Positions 43,216 through 55,134 of a DNA stretch of 64,000 nucleotides are shown one piece after another. Origin of the DNA: Blastobasis lacticolella (taxonomy: Eukaryota > Arthropoda > Insecta > Lepidoptera > Blastobasidae); the NCBI GenBank assembly GCA_905147135.1, contig LR990053.1, positions 8,196,501-8,260,500 on the forward strand. The letters are read 5' to 3'. The notes below the pieces were generated by a model that was not told the DNA's origin, did not search any database, and worked only from the letters and a program-made list of their open reading frames with translations. Numbering within the stretch: the stretch's first letter is position 1; each line of letters starts with the position of its first letter. The translations under genes were made by a program, and so were the position numbers.

Positions 43216-46200
43216 TCGATTGGGGAGGGGAACACGGCGATTTAGCAAAATAAGCACCCAGAACCTTACGCAAGAACGAAGTTGGTCGACAGATCTAGTC
43301 AAATGTCTCGTAGAATTCTGGGTTAGACATTTACTCGAGTGGATGCCACGACAAACGTAGTCAAGTACGTCATGTGGATAGATGGGACGACAATCTGCGT
43401 AATACGGCATGTAGAGATTTAATGCAGAAAACCGAGAAGGGATGTAATTGCCTCTCTGTGCGCAGTACGAGGCCTGCCAATGTCCAGAAGTGGACTGCAA
43501 TTGACTGACAATCATCGGTGTTGATCTACACAACAAAATACTTATACTATCCTACATAATATCCATAAATATGCTTGTTTAAATAGGATCGAACGCACTG
43601 CGTTCAATGCGGTTCTATGATTGGCCAATTTCGATCTACGTCGTATTTCGTGTGTATGAAATAAACCATAGCTGCTATCAATAGCTTGTAAAGTTGTAAC
43701 ATTCCACGTAGTTAAGTACTTGAGCCTCCTCCACGTTAGAACAGGGTTTTAAGATGAAAGATAGTTATGTGCAAAGTTTTTGCAGGTAGGTAATAAAAAA
43801 ATAACTTAGCCCGAAAAGAAGGTTTATGATTTTAAAAATCAATGTGAAAGGCAAAAGAAAGGCGTTCGTGTTGTGAGAGAGCAGAAACTTTGGCGATTTA
43901 AATAAAATATTGGCAGAAGTTCAACTTATGCGCCATCCGTTGCTGGGAAATTTGATTTTGAAAAGAAATTTGTCTTCTTTCTCGTTTTAGATGGGCACTT
44001 TATGCTGAGGGCTTCACACGTAAGGTTCGTGTGAGTTTTCTTTTTCCTTTGTTTGTACTTTCAAAGCTTTTTCTTTGGTCTCGAATGTTGTACTGCAACC
44101 ATTTTATGTAAGTAGGTACCTAATTGTAAATGTTCATTTGATAACCTTTTACCTGCGACTTAATGTTGTAAACCCGTGTACCGTGTAAACCCGTGTACCC
44201 GGTGTTGGGTATACCCGGGTACTTAAGATATTTCATACCCGGGTACAATCTGATCATCGTACGAGAAAACCTTATTTGTACCTACAGTTTGGTACATACT
44301 ATTATTTGGTACTTTATACATATATGTCGTAGAGGGTCATGAGCCTAGTCATCATTTGGCTAAGAAACGCAACGATAATCGAAGCGTCACCTTGCGGATA
44401 GCTGGAAATACTGTGAAGACGTCATATTCGGCGCGCGGTCGCAATGAACACTTTCCATTCGACCATCGACGAGTCAAGACGTGAAACTAGCTGCTCATCC
44501 ATTGAAGAAAGAAGAAGTCTTTATGTATTGCCTCACATCACATAGCCGTACTTCATAAAGGAGAGTGTGAGTACAGAAGGTACTACCAAATTATAATTTG
44601 TACAAGGGCGCACGTGAATAGATTTCCTGGCGCACCTTGCGTTTCGGCCTCGCGGGATGGCCATGGGTGGTGGCGGGTCTTCCAATGACCCACGGGTTCG
44701 GTAGGCCCACATTATTATCTGTTACTTAAAATTATCCTACAGTCATCCTATGCTTTCATTGTTTGCTATTTTTATTGTAGTATCGCTTTATTATCTCAAT
44801 ACACTATTAAACTGTTCGGTTGATCTTTATTTTCACGAAACCATCCAGAAAATACCTTCTGATGGATCTCTCCCCTGCTAGAGTCTGCCCTAATCTACGA
44901 CATATATAAGAATGCCACAATTAGGTCGACCAAGAATACTTATTATACAAAAGAACAAAGTTGATAATTAAAATGGACGTTTTTCAACACACTTGTCACA
45001 ATAGAGATTTGCATTTAGACTTATTGCGTGCTAAAACCTATTTTTCGCAGAAACGCAGTAGTGAAACCGCATATTTGTGTATGTGACAAACATTACAGTA
45101 TTTTACATAAAATATTCATCGTGTTGAAAAATATATTCCATAATATCACGCCTTCCCGACCCGTATAACAGCTTGCAGGAGTAATTTTTATGTAAAACTA
45201 GCTGTGCTCGCGACGTTCACGTGGACCACAGGATGCTTGGTCTAGTTGATGCTTGTTGATGCAGGTATACTATTAAGCAACACTGTGGTCTGGTAAAGCA
45301 CTCTTACAAAAAAAGAAGCATTTTACTTTGGATTTGAACACTCCGAGGTTGTATTTATTAAAGGACATTAAGTCAGGTGGAGTCTTCCGTCGCGGTTCGC
45401 ACAAGAACTGTTGAAGCATAGTGGTTTGTGCGAGTAGTCTTTATAATTTTGACTGTAAAACAGTGTCATTTCCCGAGGCTCTCTTCGTTTGGTGATGGAA
45501 CAAAGATGAGGTATTAGAAAAAGCAGTTTCATTGCAGTCTCCGAAATGTAGTCGGTAACAAAGAAATAGGCTATAACATACATACGCTTGAAAACCATAA
45601 CCCTCCTTCTGTCGCAGTCGGGTGAAAATAGATCGTTTAGACAAAGGAAGACTGATTGCGGAGATGTTTCTAGTTTTAGATTTAGTGTTTTATCTAAGCG
45701 TAAGTAATTGTCTTACTCCTTGCGCATCCCTGCCTGCTTTCTTCACTCCTGTCCGGTTGGCGTGTAAGTGTAGAATAGAAGGAAACACACATGGAAAAAT
45801 ATCATTTGATAATATCTTACTACTTTATAGTAGTCTGACAATAGGCCTATCCATTTTATAACAATAATGATAATGATATACAAAATAATTCCGAATGAAT
45901 AAAATATTCAAAAGAGGATGGGGTAGGGAAGTGATGAAAACATGACGACCAATTAACCGAGATGGCTCGCTCAAAATTTCACACTACACTTGTTTTTGTT
46001 ACTCTGTCGAAAATAAAATAGACTCTTTATTTAGTTACTTATTCCTGTTTTCCTTTTGATTTTACGATATGGAGAAATAGTATTGTCATGAAACATATAT
46101 TTAAAAAGAAATAAGCTATTTTCGAAATAGTGGTTTTGTAACGATTGGGACTGTAACATATAAAAACATACATAGAATTAACTGCTTAATGCCATAGTAA

Positions 46201-46414
46201 TTCTAACCTAGTAGTATCATAACGACGGGGGGTCCTAAATAAATTTAATTGGTTTCAAATTGATACAGCGCTTTTAGCCCCAAAGTACTAACGACTACCG
46301 AGACTAATGTCTACATTTTTATTTTGCATAAAAATAGACACGATTCTCAAAAAATAATTTTAACTAATGTGTGGCAGATAACTGATAACTATTATTTTAA
46401 TTTATACTTTTATA
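43216..46414. other. Long gene-free stretch
   Basis: The 115-codon minus-strand ORF at 43189-43536 shows no recognised domain and ends in sequence with GTCCAGAAGTGGACTGCAA, like a LINE tail. Near 44165-44255 the word ACCCGGGTAC and variants recur. A repeat shared with 63745-63945 lies at 44320-44600. An element head like that at 9757 occurs near 45198 (AACTAGCTGTGCTCGCGACG). No gene supported. Confidence 0.4.
44320..44600 (+). repeat. Dispersed repeat, related to 63745-63945
   Basis: Shared words in the same order: CGAAGCGTCACCTTGCGGAT versus CGGAGCGCCACCTCGCGGAT, then TATTCGGCGCGCGGTCGC versus GATTCGGCGGCCGC, then GTGAGTACAGAAGGTACT versus GTGAGTACAGAATGTACT. Confidence 0.6.
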
Positions 46415-46530
46415 CCCAGATCCGTAATAGACATTAAAATCCATCATTTCAATTTCTACTCGGCCAGGAAACGAACCTGGGATTAGCAAGATTGCTTGGT
46501 AGACCACTGTATTGTATGTGAACCACTCTG
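46415..46530 (-). mobile_element. SINE family 2 head fragment
   Basis: Complement of the family-2 body and T arm: AAAATCCATCATTTCAATTT, then GGAAACGAACCTGGGATTAG, then TGGTAGACCACTG. Confidence 0.6.
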
Positions 46531-46846
46531 GTGGTCACACATACATACTCTTCTCATGTTTTTCTTTTGAGAGATAACGTTCAACAAAGATAAAAAAAAA
46601 CCATATCAATAGTATAAATATGTAAAATTGAAACTTGAATCAATATTTTTACACTAGTTTTTCGTTGCATTCCCGCAAATTTGAGCGTGTAGCCTTAGAA
46701 CTTAAATCAAATTACGACTTTATGACAATACTTTATAAGTAAAGCCGACAGAAAGACTATAAGTGAACTTATAAAGGTTCCCTACGGAACCCGGAAGGGC
46801 TTTATTACGGAATTCTAAACATACCGGACAAGCTAAACCACAGCTA

Positions 46847-46885
46847 CTTCAATCTTATCTAACAATAATGCTTTGATAATTTTGA
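46847..46885 (+). promoter_or_regulatory. Conserved GATA-type block upstream of lipase C
   Basis: CTTCAATCTTATCT at 46847-46860 followed by TTTGATAATTTTGA at 46872-46885. The same two words in the same order occur upstream of genes A and B. Confidence 0.65.
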
Positions 46886-46940
46886 GTATAGATAGAAAGT
46901 TATTCAATCATAATCATCAATCATCATAAAGTATAAAAGG

Positions 46941-46948
46941 TATAAATA
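46941..46948 (+). promoter_or_regulatory. Lipase C TATA box
   Basis: TATAAATA, 46 bases before the ATG. A second candidate, GTATAAAAGG, lies 10 bases upstream; the position conserved with A and B favours this one. Confidence 0.75.
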
Positions 46949-46993
46949 TATAGAATCGTGTAGAATTCTATCTAGACCACATTGGCAGCAACC

Positions 46994-49900
46994 ATGATGC
47001 AGTTGAAGTTGATATTTATTGTTCTCGCAGCCGGTATGTTATTTTACCTGTTTTACGTTATAAATAAATACAGTTTTTAGAAGTAACACTAAAAAACTAA
47101 AACTAAAAATAACTAATTCAAAAAACAATTTAATAGATATTGAGATTTCAATCCAGCATCCGATTACCAAGAAGGGTGATAATTCAGACCCATCAAATTA
47201 CAGGCCTATAGCGGTAACCTCCTTGCTCTCTAAGGTGCTGGAGTGGGTTATCAATATCCAGCTCCTCGGATACCTAGAGGACCACCAGCTGATCGGTGAC
47301 CGTCAATATGGCTTTCGACATGGTCGCTCTGCTGGCGACCTTCTTGTGTACCTAACGCACCGGTGGGCTGAGGCTGTCGAGAGCAAGGGGGAGGCTCTGG
47401 CTGTCAGTCTTGATATAGCCAAGGCATTTGATCGGGTCTGGCACAGGGCACTACTATCGAAACTCCCGAAGTACGGTATCCCCGAGGGGCTCTGCAATTG
47501 GGTTTCCAGCTTCCTGTCTGGACGGAGCATCCAAGTCGTTGTCTATGGATGCTGCTCCGACACCAAGACTATAAATGCTGGAGTACCCCAAGGTTCAGTG
47601 CTATCTTCCACGCTGTTTCTTATGCACATCAATGATATGCTGAATATCCCCAGTATTCATTGTTATGTGGATGACAGTACCGGAGATGCTAGTTATACTG
47701 GCCGAGCGAATGTCCTTCGTTCCGAGGTGTCGGAAAGCCAAATTAGACTTGTGTCGAATATCAAACACTCCTTGGAGCAAGTTCCTCAGTGGGGCAGACT
47801 AAACCTGGTCCAATTCAACCCCTCAAAGACACAGGTCTGCGCATTTTCCGCCTAAAAATATCATTTTGACATATTGCCGCAGTTTCAAGGAACACCCCTC
47901 TCCATCTCAAAAAGTATCGGGATCCTCGGTGACGGATTGCGTACAGAGACGCGCCGCACGTAGTGTCGATGATCCCATACAAACAAGCAAGTTGGAACCA
48001 CTGGCAAACCGAAGGGACTTTGGCTTCCTGTGTGTGTTCTATCGGCTGTACAATGGGGATTGTTCCGAGGAACTTTTCGATCTAGTGCCAACAGCACAAT
48101 TTCGCCATCGCACCACCCGCCGTGGGCTGGGTACTCATCCTCACTACGTAGACCCTCTGTTGGTCACGACGCAAAGGTTCGAAATAACGTTTCTCGCTCG
48201 TACGATTTGGATGTGGAATGAGCTTCCAGCCAGTGTTTCCTTTGGACTATGACATGGAATCGATCAAGAGGTATATTAGAGATCTCTTCAGAGGCGGGCA
48301 ATGCATTGGTGACTCCCCTGGTGTTGCTGATGTCCATAGGCGGTGGTGACCACTTTCCATCAGGTGGCCCGCTTGCCTGTTTGTCTGCCGTATAACATAA
48401 AACAAAAAAATAATTGAAAAAATGAAGCAAGAACAGATGTTGTGTTGGCTTTAGTTTGTGCTGATAATTCAAGACAATGGGTGTTCTATCTAAACACAAT
48501 ATAGGAAGTCCATTAGTGTCAATATCATGTTTCCTATTGTTTTAGGCTACATCGTCAATGGCCTGCCCATGGACGAGCATACCCCGTACCCTCGCTTCAT
48601 CGAGTTCCCCGATGGTGAAGGAAACATGCATCAAGTGGATCTAGAAGAGGAACCTGACATGGCACTGCTCCAGGAAATAAACAGGAATCCTGCTGACAAC
48701 TTATACCTTCTGTTTACAAGGTAAGGCCTTATATACTTTCAATGCATTAGCCGTATGGTGTCCAGCAGAGTAGACTAGCATCCACCTTTTACACTCGTGG
48801 GTGTCGTAAAAGGCGACTAATGTTTTCGAGGCAAAAGTTCTGGAGTCTCCATAGGCTGGAAAATGGGCAGCAGCGTTTTCCATTTCTATATTTACAACAG
48901 TGTGATCTCCAATCCGCCTGCCAAGCGTGGAGATTATGGCAATAATCTCTCATAGTAGAGGCCCTAAGTCCTCCAGTGGACTGTTATGGGATGTGATGAT
49001 GATGTGACGATTTACTCAATACACAATTTGAATTCATTCATATCAATTTTGTTTTCAGGCGCAACCACCATTCATCGCAAGTCTTATATATGAACAACGC
49101 TGCTTCCATCCGAAATTCCAACTTCAACCCTAACAACCCGACCGTTGTGATTGTGCATGGCTGGCTCAGCAATCAAGAGACTGACATTAACCCATTCATA
49201 AGAGACGGTAAGTACTTACGTAATACGCAGCGAATGGAAATGAGGCGATCGCTCTTACCCCGCGACATCGTAAAAAGATATCGCGTATTTAGTCCAATTA
49301 ATTCGACGCTATGAAATAATAGAATGGTAGTAATTTTATTAACTAACAGTCGTAGAATATTTTCGGGGTAAAATAAGTAAGTTTCTTGAAGGAAACATTA
49401 TAGTTTCGCTAAGCTAGTCCATCTGAAATGCGACTTATGGCGTTTTGGTTTTATAATATTGGTGATGGAATGCTGCAATTTGGCCTAAAAATAAATATTA
49501 CCCATTGCTGCAAATTTTTAGAATAGGTATTTATTATTTAAAAATATTTTGTTTTTATGAGTTTCCGCCGAATTAACTTTAACTGAGCTGCTTTTTTGCA
49601 CGTTTGTTCCAATGTATTGTATGGATACTTCTTTCTTTGAAGAGTAACATAATGCATGTAACATATGCACAATGCTATGATGAATTATACCTTCAAATAA
49701 ATGTTGCCCCCTATCACACTAAAGACAAAGAAAATGTTTAGGTAGTTATTCAAGTCATTTAAAAAATTTGCAGAACAATGCCCCTAGCAGTCTTTATAAC
49801 AAACACAGTAGCTACCTTATCTTCAGATAAGTAATCATAAGACCGATTAGTAAATCAACAAAGCTGCTAATTTCAATAATCCAGTTTCATCGGATTTATT

Positions 49901-52523
49901 ATTTGTTTTCAGCTTATCTCGGCAGAAGTGACACCAACGTCATCGTACTGGAATGGAGACGCCTAGCCAACTCTGGTTATGTAACGGCCGTAGCTGGAGT
50001 GCCCGCTATAGGCCGAGGTCTTGGCCAATTCGTGCAATTCGTTTCTGAGGTCACCGGTGCTCGCTTGGACCAGTTTCATCTCGTCGGCTTCAGCTTGGGA
50101 GCTCACGTTGTAGGTAACGCTGGCCGCACGCTTGGCGGAAGAGTCGCTCGTGTCACTGGTAAGTGAACAAAGTGCTTAGAACATATTACAGTTCCTAGAA
50201 GCTATAGGGATTCGTCATTGGTCTATAGGGTTAGTGTGTAGAGCCTATTACAAACAGTGTATGTAACGTGTATGTACATGTTACCGGCCAAACCCGAAAC
50301 AAAGAAAAATTAAGTTAACAATATCGAATAATGATTGAAAATCAGTTCGGTCTATGTATAACTTATGTAGTTTATGCAACTGTCATATAAAAGGGTGTAT
50401 TGAAACATGAGTGTCTGTTTATCATACGAGGCGTGATAATAGTTTGACACGAGTGTTTTAATACCTAATTATATGCAGTTGCATATTTTTATGTTAAAAT
50501 ATCGTACCTATAATTTTCTCAACTTTGCTGGAAGTAAGCTGCGAGTCAGTTCTGTTGTATCTACACGATATCAAGCGGCGGGAAATTCACTTTACTACTT
50601 TCACATTTATTTGCTTCAAATAAGAAAAAACATTCACAAACACAAATTACAACAATTAGAAAAAAATATTCTGTTAAGCGGGAAAACAATTACCCAGAAA
50701 TATAAAAAGGAAAATTTAAATTTTGAATTTGAATTTTGAATTTCTTAAAGACATATAGTATAGGTATTCAGCCTACATTTCGCCGTGACCCGGCGCCCGA
50801 CAAAAATTTAAAAAATAAGAGTGTTGCTGAATGATTAAAATGTTACAGCTGTAATGAAAATAGTATGGGAAATGCTGTATCGAAAAGTAATTTGTTAAAA
50901 TTTTATAGACTGTTTTCGAATATGTAATTGGAACATTAGGCTATGAGTGTAGATAAAGTTTATTACTCACGTATTAGGTATCACGCGTTCACGCGTTCCG
51001 CCTTCGCGTTCTGCGTTCGTGCCCACGAACCCCGCTTTTCGGTCTGTGCGATCTACCTTCCAATCCATGTGGACACCGAAACAGCAGTGAACGCGTGAAC
51101 GCGTGCGTTCTGTAATGCAAACACGGAATGCTTGAATGTGTGACCGCTTCACGACGTGTTTGGGTCTGGGCCTACACTTTTAAGTACTTAAGCGATTTTG
51201 TAGTAAATTTTTAAGTGAACCCAATATACCACGTTTATTTATGTAACAAGTTTAAGTCGCCCTTTGAAAAATAATCTTCTATTAACCTATAAATTAATAA
51301 ATTTCTATTAACCTTCTTAGGCCTTGACCCTGCTGGCCCTCTATGGGTCTACAACTCGGACAAGATCAGCGCCGGCGACGCCGTCTACGTCGAGGGCATC
51401 CACACCGACGGCAACTACGGTATCGGTCTTGGCATCGGCAATAATATAGGCCACGCTGACTTCTACCCTAACGGAGGCTACAACCAGCCTGGCTGTCTCA
51501 CTGGCATCTGCGACCACAACCGCGCCTGGCATCTCTTCGCCGCCAGCGTTACACACAACCACTTCATTGGCAGAGAGTGCTCCAATTCGATCCAAATCAC
51601 CTTGAATACCTGCCGTGGAGATACCTTCCATATGGGAAATGACAACTTGAGGAAATTCGGGTTAGTATAATATTATTCGGTCTGTGGTGTCCGACAGAGT
51701 AGAATAGCGCCAACCTCTTACACTAGGGGGTGTCGTACAAGGCGACTAATGTTTTTAAGGCAATCTGTATGTAAATAAGGATCTAGTCTCCGTAGGCTGG
51801 AAGATGGGCAGCAGCGTTATCCATTCTTATATTGCGATCTCCAACCCGCTAGCCAAGCGTGAAGATAATGGCAATAACCTTCCCTATTGTGGGGGAGGCT
51901 CTAAGCCCTGCAGTGGACTGTTAAGGGCTCTAATGATTTGTTTTGACGGTTACTTTCTAGAATAACAGTTACCTGTTTGAAACTTTGTCAATTAAATCAA
52001 CAGGCACGGTAATTTTTTTGGTGTTTGACCACCAGTGGTGTCTATTTAATTTTGAATACTGCTTGAAAAGTCAGGTACTTGAAAATGGCATGGACATCGC
52101 GCATTGAAGTAGCGTGATCGAATATGCAGGGTGGTCCATTTCAATGGGTCAGTGAGAAGAAATGTGACACTCTTAGGAACTACGAAACCGATACAGAATA
52201 TCCCCCATCCTGTGGGACAAATGTGTTTGTACATTTTAAGGGTATGTTCCGGGTTTTCTTCCGCGTACCTTTGTTAGCGAGTAGCCCAATATTTCAACAC
52301 AGTTGTATGCATGCATTATGGTCACGGGACGACTGAAATATAATGTCTATAATGTGTGATAATAACCGCGACAGTTTAAAATAAAATGTGTTAATGTACC
52401 TGAAGAAATGTCTTTGTTATTACAACGCTCAATGTTCTTCACAGATTCTTAATTATAATTAATACTTGTTTCAGACGAGGTGCCTACCGCCTGGACACGG
52501 GTAGACGCTACCCATGGCTCTAA
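46994..52523 (+). CDS. Secreted neutral lipase C (pancreatic lipase-like), six exons
   Basis: Exons are 46994-47033, 48546-48720, 49059-49207, 49913-50158, 51321-51660 and 52475-52523 (40, 175, 149, 246, 340, 49 bases; 332 residues). The introns are GT-AG with the phases of genes A and B. Signal peptide MMQLKLIFIVLAAGYIVNG. HGW at 105-107, Ser182 in GFSLG, Asp206 in GLDPAGP and His269 in CDHNRAW are intact. The Cys262-Cys267 lid is four residues. The C-terminus ends RRYPWL, where A and B end RYPF. It differs from A and B around residues 287-297 (GRECSNSIQITL versus RHCAYWLQVTL). AATAAA at 52573-52578. Intron 1 carries a LINE fragment and introns 2 and 5 each carry a 250-bp repeat in the same orientation. 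The gene is transcribed away from B and probably makes an active secreted lipase or phospholipase. Confidence 0.93.
47150..48420 (+). mobile_element. 5'-truncated LINE (CR1/Jockey-like) in lipase C intron 1
   Basis: The reverse transcriptase begins at NSDPSNYRPIAVTSLLSK and is open for 210 codons (47223-47855). Motif A is in LDIAKAFDRVWH, motif B in GVPQGSVLSSTLF and motif C is YVDDS, a variant of the usual ADD. The frame then shifts. The C-terminal part continues at 47866-48252 (RRDFGFLCVFYRLYNGDCSE, then WMWNELPASV). The 3' tail at 48290-48410 contains GTGGCCCGCTTGCCTGTTTG and an A-rich end. It lacks the endonuclease. It has the same orientation as the host gene. Lineage inferred from motif style. 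Confidence 0.88.
48749..49004 (+). mobile_element. 250-bp GATGAT-tailed repeat in lipase C intron 2
   Basis: From CCGTATGGTGTCCAGCAGAG to GGGATGTGATGATGATG. Confidence 0.75.
50982..51105. repeat. Fold-back repeat in lipase C intron 4
   Basis: CACGCGTTCACGCGTTC (50982-50998) is exactly complementary to 51089-51105. It is CG-rich, like the fold-back element in lipase A intron 3. Confidence 0.8.
51678..51936 (+). mobile_element. 250-bp GATGAT-tailed repeat in lipase C intron 5
   Basis: From TCTGTGGTGTCCGACAGAGT to CAGTGGACTGTTAAGGGC, with internal insertions. It starts 17 bases after the donor site of exon 5. Confidence 0.72.
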
Positions 52524-52814
52524 CTATCAACGAACAAGCAATGTTTTGGATCTGATAACAACCACTGAATTGAATAAATTATTATTTTTCACAGCTACCT
52601 GTCTGTTTTTTTATATACCTATACTAGTAAAATGACACAGGTTGGTCGGGGAAATGCCCCACGCCTGCATCGCATAAGCGCATTGTGTTTGACGTTTATT
52701 CCAGAAACGTGGGTAGGTATGTCAAATACGTTTATTCCACTCGCGCAAACGGCACAATTAACAAAATAGCGGCACATCATGGAAAAAAGAAATTATCATA
52801 ATTTAATTACTATA

Positions 52815-53215
52815 ACTTTTTTCGGCGACCCGAGTGGTTCAGTTGGTTAACCACGCAGAGGTTCCGGGTTCGATTACCAGCCGGGTAGAAATTAAAATGA
52901 TGAATTTTAATTTCTGTTACGGATCTGGGTGTTGTTTGTCAGACAACGGACTCACCACTAAGGATGCCGAAGACCGAGTAAAGTGGACTAAAAACAGCAT
53001 GAAGGCGGACCCCGGGCCCTTGTGTGTTGCGCGGGAGCGCAATTGGGATTTAACGCCAAGATGATGATGATGATGATCTGGGTGTTGTACGTATAATAAT
53101 TATGTATGTAGTCTATCAGTTTTTAGGCACCCATAACACAAGCTTTCCTTACTTTTGGGCTAGATAGCGCTGTGTGAATTGTCCAAGCATATTTATTTAT
53201 TTATTTCATTAATAA
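52815..53215 (+). mobile_element. SINE family 2 interrupted by an RTE 3' end
   Basis: Head CGACCCGAGTGGTTCAGTTG with T arm CCGGGTTCGATTACCAGCC, body to GATCTGGGTGTTGT, then an insertion (52936-53074), then resumption and the tail GCACCCATAACACAAGCTTT to ATTTATTTATTTATTT. Confidence 0.78.
52936..53074 (+). mobile_element. Short RTE-type LINE insertion with 14-bp target duplication
   Basis: 139 bases encoding the last RTE residues (KDAEDRVKW, then ADPGP) and ending in GATGATGATGAT. GATCTGGGTGTTGT stands on both sides (52922-52935 and 53075-53088). A 5'-truncated retrotransposition event into the SINE. Confidence 0.8.
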
Positions 53216-53599
53216 TCGCTCGTAATAATACCGATTTAGGACATTCATTAGAGTATTCAACTGCCGGCACCACCACCATATTATCTTTTGAGCCTGAATG
53301 TTACTAAGAGAGCTAACTGATGCGCGGTTGCAACATTTTATTGGCCTTTTAAGCATCATTAGTGTGTTGTAGCCCCTGTGTAGCCAATAACAAGGCCCAC
53401 TGTAAATGCCTTTTATAGTTCCCTAGAAAACCACAGTTGGCTTAGTTTGCTTGCAAACTATATGCGTTACGTGTTCCAAAAAGACATTGATTTTGGGCTA
53501 AATAACCCTCCAAGGACTAAAGAACTCGCTTCTACATTACCTACTTCTTCTTATCGAGTCGATGGACTAAAACTCTCATTACCTACTTACCTTAATTAA
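53216..53599. other. Gene-free stretch
   Basis: No feature recognised. Confidence 0.4.
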
Positions 53600-53956
53600 C
53601 GCGCTTATTTTATTATAATGCTGTCCTTACGTGTTAAAAATACGTATAGTGCGTGTTATCTGCCATCCGCAAAGAATCTTTCAGTGGGCCATGACTTGGC
53701 GTGGCCCGTGTGGAGATGGCTTAATAGACTCCGCACAGATGTTTGTAGATGCAAGGAAAATTTGTCCAAATGGGGCTACACGGATGTTGAAACATGCGTG
53801 TGCGGTGCTACACCACAAACCATGCACCACCTTTTATGCTGCCCTTTGTGGCCTGACACCTGCACAACGAAAGCCCTCTACGAAATAACTAAAAATGCAA
53901 TGCGCGTGGCAAAAGTTTGGGCATCTAAAATATGTCTTTTGCCATCTACTCGCTAA
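53600..53956 (+). mobile_element. LINE C-terminal zinc-motif fragment
   Basis: An open frame at 53618-53956 codes WRWLNRLRTDVCRCKENLSK, then CVCGATPQTMHHLLCCPLW, the C-terminal cysteine-histidine region typical of Jockey/R1-type LINE polyproteins. No reverse transcriptase precedes it, so it is a truncated fragment. Confidence 0.75.
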
Positions 53957-55134
53957 GAAGAAGATAGTGTATGTTTTAGTTATCATAAGCTTGGAGTAGC
54001 TATTATTGTCACTTCCAGTTCCTAGTACTAAAGTTACACAAAGATTTTGCAACCTGCGTCTCCCAAATACCTAAAAATTATACAAATAGTTTAGAATACT
54101 TTGTGAATAATGTAAGTCGGTTTATGACCGACTTACCGTAAGTTGTACAGGTACCGCCTTAAATCAATGGGTTATTGGTTATGTCGAAATAGTGTGGAGC
54201 CAAATTCTGTTTAACGTCCTCTATAACTTACGGAGAGGCTCGTAGGGACACCTGAGTCCCATGTGTCATACTGAATGTTTATTGCTAATATTAAGAGGCC
54301 ATTGGTAGGGACACCCTTGAAATTTGTACCCCTTTAGCACATGTGAACTATACATATCCACGAATCCTTTGTCATTGGCAAACGTAGGTTAGTTTAAGAA
54401 ATGACGCCCGTATTTATTAAAGGTATAAATGAAGAGATAAACGTTCAAAGTTGCAGGTAAATCGGAAATAGTGTTTTTAAAACTCGCATTTCTTAGGCTC
54501 AAGTTGCTATGGACAGATGATGATGACGATGTTATGAATTATTATGTTGATATTATGACTTCGATATCTCTTCTTATCCTTTTTAAAATTACACTCTTTT
54601 TTCACATTTTTTAGTCATGATCTCGACTAAACGGGTATTATACACAAAATAATTAAATATTAGATCTGTGTTTAACTAAAAGTTATATTCTTTTTCGGTA
54701 ACCGAACGACAGCTCGCATGACCATTCATAAATATTGGAATTAGATTTAGAATAGGGTAGATATTGTAAGTTTAAGTTTCTCGGTAATATCGATTCTTCA
54801 GACACATGCTATTGCTCTATTTGCAGCTCTCCCTTACAATCAGTAGTCAGCCTAATGGCATTATTGCAACAAAGGGATTAAATTGCACTGTCCTCAAAGG
54901 AAGCCGTGTTTGTTGTCGTGTAGCAAAGGCTGGAGTATGGCTCTGTGTTTCTACACTGTCTATATATATTTTGAAACTCTCCATTGTTGCAAAATAATGC
55001 CTACTTAATGCTTTTGTCTGTTATAAATATTTCGTATAGTATACATGCACAATGTTGAGTACTTAGTCGATATTTTGTCTGTACTGATATTGAAAATGCA
55101 GAAGTAAAGTATGCTTAGGTATACTGTTTCTGTT
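53957..55134. other. Gene-free stretch
   Basis: A small inverted repeat near 54115-54135 (AAGTCGGTTTATGACCGACTT). Nothing else supported. Confidence 0.45.

Noticed and set aside
43189..43536. 115-codon minus-strand ORF
   Set aside because: It begins within LINE-tail-like sequence and ends inside the perfect palindrome at 43167-43215. No domain; treated as chance.
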